A stretch of DNA of 64,000 nt from Vesta saturnalis (Eukaryota > Arthropoda > Insecta > Coleoptera > Lampyridae). A program made the translations under genes and the position numbers. The notes under the pieces were generated by a model that worked only from the letters and a program-made list of their open reading frames with translations, had not been told where the DNA came from and did no database searches. Shown here piece after piece: positions 1 to 10,455 of this stretch (its first letter is position 1; each line of letters starts with the position of its first letter). The stretch spans positions 296,001-360,000 of the forward strand of contig JARFJB010001976.1 in NCBI GenBank assembly GCA_036346205.1, in the 5' to 3' direction.

Positions 1-385
1 ATCCTATTCATAACACTTTTACACTAACCAACTATCACGTTCAACATATTAATCTACTTATACATCGATTTCATAACCATTTTCTTTGGTTTTCCTATAG
101 CTATGACAATAATTTTAATTTTTTTGTCAAAGTCCAAAATTGATTTTGACATCTAATTCAAATTTAAATTGAAATATCTTCTTTCAATGCTGCTTCAATG
201 TTTTAACTGTATCCACGATCGTAAGTTACCATCTTATTTTAATTTATATGTATTATTAACGCATAACTTCTTGTAGATTGGTTGACAAAGGTAATAAATT
301 TATCAAAGCTTCCTTTGAACAAAGGATCGTTTCTTTATTTTAAACTAGCCCACAATTGGCTGCTACCCACTAAATTTTCTTATTG

Positions 386-386
<1 letters not shown>

Positions 387-443
<57 letters not shown>
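387..443. repeat. (TA)n microsatellite
   Basis: Uninterrupted alternating TA run of roughly 55 bases. Short open frames across it are low-complexity Tyr-Ile repeats and not genes. Confidence 0.95.
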
Positions 444-445
<2 letters not shown>

Positions 446-879
446 CAGAAACGAAATATTCAATTCTACACTCACTTGCTAGACAACCTTATTAAGCGTT
501 TAAGTTATCAGAATTCTGTAAATGAAAACTTAAGCATTTTGTGGGGCAGTGACCGTATATTCAAAATGGCTGAACACGAAAGTACATTCAGCAGTTCAGG
601 CTTCGAACAAAAGGAATAGGAAACAAGTAGTCTTGATTTAACCGCGTAGTCTAATAGAAAATCCATACACGTTTTTCCTTTTCGCCTTAATTCATGTTTG
701 GTAATTAAATTTAAATGTCAAGTTAATAAGCTATAATAAATAAGTGTATCTTAAACAAGAGTTCTGCACTTTTGTATGCGTTTACTTTCATTGCTCTCGA
801 TACACGGCCTGTGCAGAGAATCGCAGTAGTTGAAATTCCGACAATACTAGTGAATCACAAAACATATTATTTGTTTTCA

Positions 880-1560
880 TTTAATATATGTCTGCTGCTG
901 TAAACCTATCTTTAAACTTTCCAAAACAAGTGTTTTTAATACCAAAGAGCATGTGTATAGATTTTACAGGGTTAATTACTAGTGAATGGTTGACATTTTC
1001 ACTAAAGCTTCTATATCTCTATTTATATACTCATTTACTTCAGCTGTTGTAGACTATTTGGAAAATTTATCGTGTCAATGATAAAAGGAAAGGTCAATTC
1101 AGAGCCTTGTGGCACTCCTGACTTTATCCGTAAAGGTTCGGATCGAAAATTATTTATGTACACAATCTGAGATCTATTATAAAGGAATTCTGAGATTAGT
1201 TGGATTGCCAAGCCGGAAAAAGCAATAAACCAATAACAAAAGTTTGTGATTGATGATATCGAACGCTTTACTATAATCCAATAATATTAAAAGGTATATA
1301 TTTTTCTGTTCAACAGTAGAAAAAATTTGATCTGTAATGTAACAACGTTGTGCAGATATAGCCAGAACGAAACCCTGTCTGCGTATTAGGAAGTAGGTTA
1401 TTAACAGATACGTAACTACGCATTTGGGATTGCATTATTTTTCTAATATTTCAGACAAGGTTGGTAATATGGTAACGGGCTTCAATTGTGTAAGGCCATT
1501 TGGATTAGACGTCTTAGGTAATGATTGAACCAAGGTAGATTTCAAATAGTGGAATATACT
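880..1560 (-). pseudogene. Broken non-LTR reverse transcriptase (Jockey/CR1-like)
   Basis: Reading the minus strand in shifting frames gives reverse transcriptase motifs in the right order. A TQTGFRSGY-like finger motif lies near 1,350-1,390, the catalytic-Asp motif LDYSKAFDIINH near 1,250-1,290, and SGVPQGSEL near 1,090-1,130. A post-palm LVINPVKSIHMLFG stretch lies near 940-985. Such enzymes copy element RNA at a nicked target. Stops and frameshifts separate the motifs and the YADD box is not recognisable, so this is dead. Neither the 5' endonuclease nor a clean 3' end is visible. Family assignment within the Jockey/CR1 group is tentative. Confidence 0.8.
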
Positions 1561-1734
1561 CCATTTTCAAGACAAAAGTAATAAATATGAGTAATGTACG
1601 GTCCTATAGTTGGGTAACATAAATGTAGCATTAATAATGATATACCATCAACCTCCATAGCGTTTGAGGTAACCGAGATAATGTAAGACTCTAATTCTTG
1701 TTCCGTGACTGAATTTTAAACAAGATCAGCCATG

Positions 1735-1789
<55 letters not shown>

Positions 1790-2015
1790 TCGGTGTGTGC
1801 GTGCATGCGCGTGGTGCGTTTGAGTGCATGCCTGTGTGCGTGTGACATGCGTGTTGGTGTGCGTGTGCATGTGTGTGCGTGGGTGTGTGCGTGTGCGTGT
1901 AAATGTACCTGTGCGCGCCTGAGTACGTGGGTATGTGCTTTGTGTGTGTTTGTGTTTGTTTGTTTGTTTGTGTGTGTGTTTGTGTGTGCGCGTGCGTGCG
2001 TGCGTGTCTGCGTAT
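1735..2015. repeat. GT/GTGC-rich microsatellite
   Basis: A pure (GT)n core of about 50 bases grades into interrupted GTGC/GTGTGC repeats. Both strands read open as Cys-Val or His-Thr repeats, which is low complexity and not coding. Confidence 0.95.
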
Positions 2016-2186
2016 CTTAGTAAGTTTAACTTCACTGCCCAGGATCATACATAACAATTATCTATCAAGGTAATAAAGTGTATTTTAAAGACGTGTGTGA
2101 ATTTGTTTACCAAGGCTCTTTGACCTAAGGCAAATAAATGATAAAGTCTTAAAAAATAACTTTATTGCCTAATGCGTACATTTAGA

Positions 2187-2476
2187 ATGGTAGATTGACT
2201 TTACCCTTCATAATTTAAACGGTGAGTAAAATTAAGTACATTTCATCTATGCATTTGTATCTATGGAAACGATGACTACTCTGCTATCTTGCTTCTTTAA
2301 CTCAACAAAAGAAAAATAGAAAATAGGAGAGCGAAATTATAGTCGTGGCTTCCATAGGTGCAAATTCATAAGCGACACATCCCTATTTTTTTCTTACGGT
2401 TCTGTAAATTGGTAACCTGCCATGTTTGCTTTTAACAACTATAGCAACCAATTATGAAGGGTAAAGTCAACCTACC
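2187..2476. mobile_element. Small inverted-repeat element (MITE-like)
   Basis: About 27 bases at 2,188-2,215 (TAGATTGACTTTACCC core) recur inverted at 2,450-2,476 with one difference, enclosing about 235 bases without an ORF. This is the shape of a miniature inverted-repeat element. No target duplication was identified, and the family is unknown. Confidence 0.5.
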
Positions 2477-3486
2477 GATCTAAACCCGTAACCTACCGAA
2501 GTACCCGTAACTACGTCTTGCAACGTTTTAATACCGAAGTATCCTACTGCGTCTTGAGACGTATTTTTCTCCTTTTCAGGGATTGATTTATTGGTTCAGA
2601 ATTTTGAGCAATAGTTTTACTGGATACATCGGATTATCGTCACGATACCCATATTCGTTTCTATGGTAACTTGGAGGACCAGAAATTCCAGGACCTCCAT
2701 CAGAGCCTATTAAATCGGTGTACACATTCTCGTTTGGCCACGTTTCAATACCGAACTATCCTAACTACGTCTCGCGATACATACGATTGATCGGACGAAA
2801 AACCCTTCTCGCACAACTGTAATTTAAATTTAATTGGAACAAAACTATTAATGTCCATCTTATTCGAGTTTTACCATTTAAACAAATGAACAAAATCCAT
2901 TTAACGGTAACATTAAAATGTACTAACGGTGTATTTGAATTTCGCGCGCTATCCTTATGGAAGTTGAGATATTAAGGTTGACAGTTTTTTATTTATTTAT
3001 CGTTCAGTGACATGTCAATGCCTATTTAACATGCATGCATGGGTGGATGTTAAGGCACTTTTCACACACATGCACTGGGGCCATACACAAATAAGACCAT
3101 ACGCATTTCGCGTTTCAAGTGCCCACATTTATTTATTAATATTAATATTGAGTACACAATGTTGAAAGCAACCTTTAGGAGTTGGTGAGATATTTTCGGA
3201 AATTATAAATTAATATACGCATTTATTATTTATTTCCGTAAATCAATGCATCAACTAACGAAAAACTAATGAACTTATCTCGAGTGGTGACAAGCCTTAA
3301 CATTTTTCGCATAAATTACAGTGCTCGTTTCGCTGAAGTCTCTCGGGCCATAAACATATGCTTTAATACTAAGACCAGTTACTACCCCTGATATATTAAA
3401 TACTGTTAATTAATGCAAATGCATAATATTTACCTACATTGCATAATTTTAATTTTAACAATTCTTTATTTCTACTACTAATATTT

Positions 3487-3870
3487 TTCACACGAACACG
3501 AATACGAACACAACCAAGAACACGAGCACGAGCACGAACACGAACACGAATACTAACACTCCTACGAATACGAGTACAAGTACGCGTACGAGTGCAAGTG
3601 TGAGCGCGAGTGCGAGTATGAGTGACAAAGATGGGACATAGTCGTTTATGGCAAAAAACTTAAAAAAGTTATTGTCACTTGCTGATTTTTTCCACTATGA
3701 GCGAGTGCGTGTAGTGAGACTGTGAATAAGAACACAATCTTGAACATGAACACGGGTATGGATGCGGATGCGGACGCGAACGCCAGTGCCAGTGCGAGTG
3801 AAAGAGCGAGTGCTAGTGCGTCAGCGAGTGCGAGTGCGAATGAACACGAATTCGAACACAAATCCAATAT
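3487..3870. repeat. Cryptic hexamer repeat (CGAACA / GCGAGT type)
   Basis: Imperfect six-base periodicity: ACGAAC/ACGAGC variants from 3,487 to about 3,600, then GTGCGA/GAGTGC variants in two blocks up to 3,870. A non-repetitive stretch at 3,620-3,710 interrupts it. The open frame on the minus strand (Ala-Leu-rich) is a by-product of the repeat. Confidence 0.8.
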
Positions 3871-4149
3871 TTTATAACACACCTCTGTTGATAATTTAAA
3901 AATACTCTGTGATTATTGATGTATCGATACAAATTATCTAGTATCCACGCGGATTTATCTACTTAATAGTTTAGATGAATTTTAAATCACCTGAAAAACA
4001 AAAATACATAAAATATGTAACAAAGTTATCGTCATTTGCTGAATTTTTTCCGCAATAAGCCTGTAATATTTATATTTGTTATCGTTTTATAATTAACATA
4101 TCTTTAATTGCTTATTTATACAATATTGCAAAGTTAATCTGTTTACATT

Positions 4150-5680
4150 TGTCTATCTACAGTTTCTCCTTCCTTTATATGCCCTCCACTGCTTTCTTCC
4201 CTCTTGTCTCCTCTCCCCTTAACTGCCTTTTTCTTTTTCATATTTCTTCCATCCAATCCGCTCCCCTTCCTTTTTCCCTAGTATCTCTTCTAACGTCCTC
4301 TCCTCTTCCTTTAACTCCCTGCATTCTTTCAACATATGATTAATCGTCTCCATCTCTTCCTCGCACAACCTGCATTTTCTATCTTCGTCCCTTCTCCAAT
4401 ACTTGTTTCACCCTTCTTAGTTTCCACATCTAAACCTCGCTATCATTTTCTTTCTCTTCTTCCTCCATTCCCCATTCAGATATGCCGGTATCCCTTTTCA
4501 CTTAATGTTCTTACAGTTTACATTATATTTTCCTTCTTTCACGTTTGTCCATCTTTCCTGCTTTTGCACATTCCTGTCCCTTCTAATTATGTCTTCTCTC
4601 ACGCTCACTCCTTCCAGATCATTTCTTTTCAAATATCTGTCCACCGTTTTTAGCATCCCCTTTTCTTCCTTTGCCATTAGCACTATGCCATATGCGTATG
4701 CTAGCAACCACACCTTCCTGTTCCCACCACTTGGCCTCCTTCTTGTAGCTCCCTTAATGTCTTCTCCAGGTCTCCAGTGTATACTACGAACAGGCTTGGG
4801 CTCAGTAGGCATCCTTGCCTCAGTCCCTTCCTTGCTACAAATCCTTCACTTAGTTCCCCATCCACCCTCACCCTGTTCCTCGTTTCTTCGTATACTTCTT
4901 CCATCCTTTCTATTAGCCTTTCGCTTATCTTTTTTTTCGCAAGTATTCCCACAGCTTTTGCCTGTTCATCCTATCAAATGCCGCTATTAGGTCTACGAAT
5001 ACCGCTACCATTTCCCCCTTTTCTTTTTCACTTCTTTGTTAGTCATGTGTTTCAGTATATGTACATTGTCTATCGTTCATCTTCCTTTCCTGAATCCTAC
5101 GTGTCCATCTGGTATCAGTTTCTTCTCTTCTGCTTCCTTCTTTAGCTGTTATTCCAGTACGGTGGCGTATATTTTATAGGCCTTGTTTAGTAATATCATT
5201 CCTCTGTAATTTGTTAGTTGTTTTTACCACCTGTTTTGTGCACTGGGCATATATGTCCTTCTCTCCACCTCTCTGGGAATCCTTCCCCACTTTAAATTTT
5301 GTTTATTATTTCCGTCATCCTTTCTGCTACCTTTTCTCCTCCATATATCTATTCCTCACATTGTATCGTCTTCTTCTTCTCCTGCAGTTTTACCTTTTTT
5401 CACCTTCGCCTTCTTCCTGTGTTTAGTATATTTTCTTACTTTATCTTCCTTCTCCTTCCTGTATTTGCTCTCTCTCTTCAGTACGTTCCTGAAGTATCTC
5501 CCCCATTCGTTTATTTGTATTCCCGTTTGTGTCCGTCTTTCCCTCTTTTCTTTCTTTAAATATTTCCATACGTCTTATATCCTTAATTTGCTCTTCCTGT
5601 TTCTTACCATATTCTACTCTAATAATTTTTTGATATTCTTTTGAGCCCCTGAATCTACTTTCGTAAAGCGTCACCATTAC
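4150..5680 (-). pseudogene. Non-LTR retrotransposon relic, reverse transcriptase plus C-terminal Cys motif
   Basis: On the minus strand, in several frames, the order is TNYRGMILLN (about 5,190-5,220), a GFRKGR finger motif (near 5,080), the catalytic motif DLIAAFDRMN (about 4,965-5,000) and GLRQGCLLSPSLF (about 4,795-4,835). Near 4,320-4,375 there is a zinc-knuckle-like CRLCEEEMETINHMLKEC. The longest intact piece is 83 codons at 4,701-4,952. The upstream Lys/Glu/Arg-rich stretch at 5,441-5,677 belongs to the same frame family. Frameshifts and stops make it inactive. It lies upstream of the GABA-B exon on the opposite strand, probably in that gene's intron. Confidence 0.85.
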
Positions 5681-5969
5681 AGATATTTATAGAAATAATC
5701 TTGGCCTGATAACTGGATACAAACTCATATTACTTTAAGCATGTTTATACATCTGGGTCAGCTTGATCGAGGAAATTAGATATACAATCAAAAGCAGGCG
5801 ATGGTGCTGAAAATCAAACCGAGAATTAATTTAATTTTTCCTCTCCCTCTCTGGAATCAAAACACGAGTCAAATTAATTGACCTTGAAAATGGCGAATTA
5901 AAGAAAACGGGAACACTTGTACTCACATATAGTCAATTACGTTTACGTAATTCGTTTTAATTTTTTTAG

Positions 5970-6878
5970 GTTGAAGTTTGTCGTTCCAGAAACACAACTG
6001 GGTGGTTCATAGCTATTTACAGTTATAAAGGATTTTTATTGATAATGGGAGTTTATATGGCATGGGAAACAAGACATGTTAAAATCCCGTCTTTAAATGA
6101 CTCTAAGTATATTGGAATATGTGTTTACAGTGTTGTATCAAGTGCAATAGTAGTCGTTATATCTAATTTTTTTGCCGATTATATCACGATAAGCTTTTTG
6201 GTAACTGCACTGAGCATTCTCATTTCAACTACCATAACATTAGTATTACTATTTGTGCCCAAGTTTCGTACAGTTCTGGGTCGAGTTGATGGCGAAAATG
6301 CTATAGTGCAAAGTATGGGTTTAAAAATTGAAAGTAATACTCGAAGATTTATGTTGGAGGATCATCGTGAACTTTTATACCGCATGGAAATTCAAAATAA
6401 AGTTTATAAAACTGAATTGGACAGTTTAGATGTTGAAATTGCACGTTTAGAAAAAATGCTAAAACCATCGACTGTTTCAAATTCAGGCAGTAGTACGTCT
6501 GACTTGTACACATTAAGTAAAAGAGTTGTTTTTTTACCAATAGCGATATCATCTCAATCTAGAGCATCATGGCCTTCTACGGTTAATAAAAACATAAATC
6601 AAGAACAATTTCTTTCCGAATATGAGTTAAATCAACCCGTTAATGGAATAATTACACAAAAATTTAAAATTTTTGATAGGTTAAAAAGTTTTTTTGGTAG
6701 TATTCCGTCAGTTTGGATGTTTAGTTTAGTTCAAGAGAAAACTTTTGGCAAGGTCGTTGAGAATAAACAAAGCTTAAAGCAAAATTCATTTCCAGAATTT
6801 TGTAACACGATTATTTTGGATAATGAAGAAATGACGCGTACGAAATCCGCTACAAGCTACGAAATTCATAGGTATTGA
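5970..6878 (+). CDS. GABA-B receptor, terminal exon (last TM helices and coiled coil)
   Basis: Class C G-protein-coupled receptor for GABA in the neuronal plasma membrane. A pyrimidine-rich acceptor ending TTTTTTTAG at 5,961-5,969 opens the exon in phase 0, and the frame runs about 302 codons to TGA at 6,876-6,878. The signature MAWETRHVKIPSLNDSKYIG follows a YSYKGFLLIMG helix. Two further hydrophobic helices follow (residues about 50-72 and 76-100), ending LLFVPKF. Next comes a soluble tail with SMGLKIESNTRRF and a heptad-like segment rich in Leu/Glu (about residues 135-175), which in this family is the dimerising coiled coil. The final 120 residues are Ser/Asn-rich and not recognised. The ligand-binding domain and first helices must lie on exons left of the window. 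The tail resembles the insect subunit 2/3 type more than subunit 1, by memory only. No frame breaks. Confidence 0.85.
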   Translation, partial: VEVCRSRNTTGWFIAIYSYKGFLLIMGVYMAWETRHVKIPSLNDSKYIGICVYSVVSSAIVVVISNFFADYITISFLVTALSILISTTITLVLLFVPKFRTVLGRVDGENAIVQSMGLKIESNTRRFMLEDHRELLYRMEIQNKVYKTELDSLDVEIARLEKMLKPSTVSNSGSSTSDLYTLSKRVVFLPIAISSQSRASWPSTVNKNINQEQFLSEYELNQPVNGIITQKFKIFDRLKSFFGSIPSVWMFSLVQEKTFGKVVENKQSLKQNSFPEFCNTIILDNEEMTRTKSATSYEIHRY

Positions 6879-7097
6879 TTTTGTTAGTATCTTTGGATTA
6901 GAGTACGTTATTAGAAAGTAAAGTGACTGTATCAGATAAAACATTTAGATGAAGTATTGCTTGAGTGGTAAAGTAGAAATATTCAAATATATTTACTGTT
7001 CCTTCTGAATATTTTCTTAGGTGTTTCTGTAGATTTAGGATTCAAGACGTGCACGTCGAAAATCCACTGCTAAAGTATACTTTCGCTTTCTAATATA

Positions 7098-7103
7098 AAT
7101 AAA
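7098..7103 (+). promoter_or_regulatory. Candidate polyadenylation signal of the GABA-B gene
   Basis: AATAAA about 220 bases after the stop codon. It is the first canonical hexamer downstream, but in DNA this AT-rich such hexamers are common, so the call is weak. Confidence 0.3.
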
Positions 7104-7469
7104 TCATTCAGGAAAATCAACAGAAAGTTGTCAATGCACTGAAAGTATAAATATTAGTCTTAAGGATTTCCGATATCTCGTTCTTAATTGCAGCTACATT
7201 TAATAAGGTTAATTTGTAACCACAGGAAAAAAATGTAGATGCTATTCTTAATGTAATAAGGCAAACAAATGTTATTCAGTAGTATTAATATTTTATGGTT
7301 ATGTTAACAGTCAAAGATACTGTACATCTATTTGTAAAATTTTAAACGAGGATTGTGTATCCTTTTTGTTCGATATTACAAATATTTTGAAGTAAAATGA
7401 ATGTTTAATTTTTTAAATCCTTATGGTGATAACCAAACTTTTTATTATACAACAAATTTCTAGTGTGGA

Positions 7470-7650
7470 ACAACACACGGTTTTCCAACCTATAAGTGGC
7501 AATTACAAGAAATGAAATAATAAATAATCATAAGCATGCAACCTCCTTTTTAATACGTTCATAACGAAAATAGGCAACATTGTTAAAAGAAAAACCATAA
7601 TCTATGTCAGATGGGCGTTTAACACTTCGTGTCAGATACAGGTTAATAGA
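7470..7650. repeat. Copy of a dispersed repeat (end of the 39.1-40.5 kb element family)
   Basis: The stretch from TTTCCAACCTA through CATAACGAAAATAGGCAACA to TATGTCAGATGGGCGTTTAA recurs in the same orientation at about 40,430-40,600. Parts recur inverted at 39,085-39,150 and 49,480-49,530. It is therefore a truncated copy of a TIR element. No coding capacity. Confidence 0.7.
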
Positions 7651-7829
7651 CATATAAATATGAACAAGGAGTCCACACCATCCCTTGTGGAGCATGTTAC
7701 AAGGTACACAAAAGTCAAACAAACCGGAGATATCTACATCATCTCTAGCGCAGCACGTCGGTAGTATATCACACACCATAGCGTTTGAAAATACCTGGAT
7801 AATAACTAACACAAAAAAACGCGACCAAA

Positions 7830-8130
7830 TCTAAATTGAGAACAGGAAGAAGATTACCCAATACGTGGAAGTTAATATTCGCCAGACATTGCCATACAAA
7901 AGCACCTACAACAACAGGAGGAACAGCAGGCAACACCGAGAAAACGGAAAAGGGGAAAGTAGCAGAAGTGAAAGAAGTGAAATTGGTAAATATATACAAC
8001 ATCAAATATAAACAACAACTGGACAGCAGGACATCAGTTCGATTGAGTAACAGAGTGGAGCAAAGCAGTTGGAGAAAACCTGAAGATGGCAAATGAGACT
8101 TTGTCGAAACGTCGTTTTTCTACTGTTAGG
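7830..8130 (+). pseudogene. Possible Penelope-like retroelement tail
   Basis: An open frame of 86 codons (7,836-8,096), Lys/Thr-rich, ends in the phrase CTGAAGATGGCAAATGAGAC followed by GTCGAAACGTCG. From memory, the 'CTGAAGATG...GTCGAAACG' wording is characteristic of Penelope-like elements at the start or end of a copy. No GIY-YIG or reverse transcriptase motif is present here. It directly abuts the mariner-like element starting at 8,141. Confidence 0.4.
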
Positions 8131-8140
8131 TAAATATATA

Positions 8141-10455
8141 TACAGGGTGTTCCAGTTTTTTGTAGCAGGACTTTAATAGTCGATAGAGCTTTCAAAATTA
8201 AGACAAAAAGTTCATATAAACATAGGGTGCCAAAAGCTTAGTTTTGGAGATACAGGGTTTCAAAGTTTTAATTTTTTTTCAGTTCTTTTAATTTATCTTC
8301 AAAACTATTTAAAATAATAAATCCAAATTTAGTACACATATTACACTCCTTAAACTCAATATTAAGAATAGTTTAACGTTTATCGATATTTACAGGGTAG
8401 TACATTTTCTGGGGTGGTACACCCTTTATCCCCCCCGAAATTTTTCATGCGACGTCTCTAACTCTTAAAAACCAAAAATTTAGATTGCCTATTTGATTTA
8501 GGAACTTTTTTGTCTTCTGCTTTTTTTTCGAAAAATGCATAGTTTTCGAGATAAATTAGCTGTAATCCATGAACAGCTTCCAAATGGTAAGTAAAGAACG
8601 TCTGATGCTCCCGCAAAAAATTATGTGTCATGAAAAGAACAATAAAAAAAAAAGAATAAAATTATGTCAAATCTCACGTTTTATTTTAAATACGACTTGT
8701 GCATAAGAAAGAATGTAATTTATTTACATATTTTATTGTGTTAATTTTTATTGCAAAAGTGATCTTTTAAAATGCCATTTTTGTTTTCTACTCAAGAAAT
8801 AGCGGTTATCCATTTTATTTATGGCTTTGTAAATAGAAGTTCAGCAGCAGGAGCCCGTGAATATAGGCGAAGATTTCCTTTTAGAAGAGCTCCGCATCCT
8901 TCAGTATTTATAAGAGATCACCAAAGAATTATAAGCAGGGGTTAAATAATGTGCATGGTCGTCAAAATAATAATCATAGGCAGCAAAAAAATATTGCACG
9001 ACGAATTTTGCGTGAATTCGACAGAGATCCCGCGACTAGCATTAGAAGAGTATCCGTAGCTTTAGGTGGAGTCTCAAATACTGTTATTCACCGAACATTA
9101 AGACGGGATCACCGATATCCTTACCATCTACCTGTTCAAGGACTACAACTAGGGGATGCAGAACGTAGAGTTGCGTATTGTCTATGAATTCTTGCTGAAA
9201 ATAATAACAATCCAGGTTTTTTAAATAATGTTTTATGGACCGATGAATCCTGTTTCACTCGCCGTGGTGTGGTAAATTTTCACAGCCAGCACGTTTGGGC
9301 ACATAAAAATTCACATGTAGTTCGACCGAGACATTTCCAACAAGAATTTAGTGTGAACGTCTGGATAGGTATTTACAATAATCACCTTTTTGGGCCCTAC
9401 TTTTTAACACCTCGGATGAATGCTGCGGCTTTCTTAGAATTCTAAGAGAATGAACATGGGAATATGTGGGAACATATTCCCTTAAATTTACGAAGAACGG
9501 CTTGGTTCCAGCTTGATGGTTGTCCAGCTCATTATAGCAGAATCGTTAGAAACTGGCTGGACAACCATTATCCAGGAAGATGGATCGGTCGTGCAGGCTC
9601 AGTTCCCTGGCCGCCAAGGACTCCAGACCTAAATCCCTTAAATTTTTTTGTGTGGGGGTATTTAAAAGAAAGGGTGTATGCAACTCCTGTGACAACAAGA
9701 GATGAACTCATTATAGGATTAGGGATGCGTGTAATGAAATAAGACAATTTTTGGTGTGAATTATGTATTCAACAAAATGGTTCACATTTTGAACAGTTTC
9801 TTTAAATTTATTTATTATTATGATAGCGTTTTTGTTTTGTTGTTATAGGTTAAGTTTATTTGTTTAATTTATTTATTTCGTTTGTTTCGTTCTTGTAAAA
9901 AATCTTAAATAGAAATTCTTTCCAATTTTTTCCAATAAATACGTATTTTTTTAATCTTTATTTTGTTGTTTTGCTTTTATTTTCCTTTATTTAATTCAAC
10001 TGAAAAGTTAGGAGTGGAGTACTACCTACTTTATATTAAGAGACAAAAAAAAACGTGAGAATTGAAATAATTAGCTTCTTTTTTTTATTGTTCTTTTCAT
10101 GGCACACAATTTTTTGCGGGAGCATCAGATGTTCTTTACTTACTATTTGGAAGCTGTTCGGGGGGATAAAGTGTGTACCACCCCAGAGAATGTACTACCC
10201 TGTAGATATTGATAAACGTTAAACTACTCTTAATATTGAGTTTAAGAAGTGTAATATGTGTACTAAATTTGGATTTACTATTTTAAATAGTTTTCAAGAT
10301 AAATTAAAAGAACTGAAAAAAAATTAAAACTTTGAAACCCTGTATCTCCAAAACTAAGCGTTTGGCAACCTATGCTTACATGAACTTTTTGTTGTCTTAA
10401 TTTTGAAAGCTCTATCGACTATTAAAGTCCTGCTACAAAAAACTGGAACACCCAA
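8141..10455 (+). mobile_element. Mariner-like DNA transposon with long TIRs
   Basis: The left end TACAGGGTGTTCCAG sits on a TATATATA target. The mirrored right end finishes near 10,455 (CTGGAACACCC, terminal bases degraded). The inverted repeats are long: left about 8,141-8,700, right about 10,050-10,455. The left arm carries about 130 extra bases (about 8,440-8,570) absent from the right, so one arm has lost or gained DNA. A TA target duplication is expected; only the left TA is clear. The transposase gene lies between the arms. Confidence 0.85.
8772..9742 (+). pseudogene. Mariner-like transposase, D,D,D type, broken
   Basis: Starts MPFLFSTQEIAVIHF at 8,772 and continues in a second frame from about 8,951 with an HTH-like segment containing SIRRVSVALGGVSNTVIHRT. 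The DDE-fold motifs follow: LWTDESCF (about 9,237-9,260), FQLDGCPAHYS (9,509-9,541) and PWPPRTPDLNPLNFFVWG (about 9,608-9,660). About 36 residues separate the second and third Asp, so it is mariner-like rather than DD34E Tc1. Stops at about 8,943, 9,185 and 9,442 and at least one frameshift break it. The end is also short: the usual C-terminal FEHL motif appears only in another frame after 9,742. Such an enzyme cuts and pastes the element at TA sites. Confidence 0.85.

Noticed and set aside
4505..5145. Plus-strand hydrophobic frames of 122-161 codons
   Set aside because: They are the antisense shadow of the Lys/Glu-rich reverse transcriptase relic on the minus strand.
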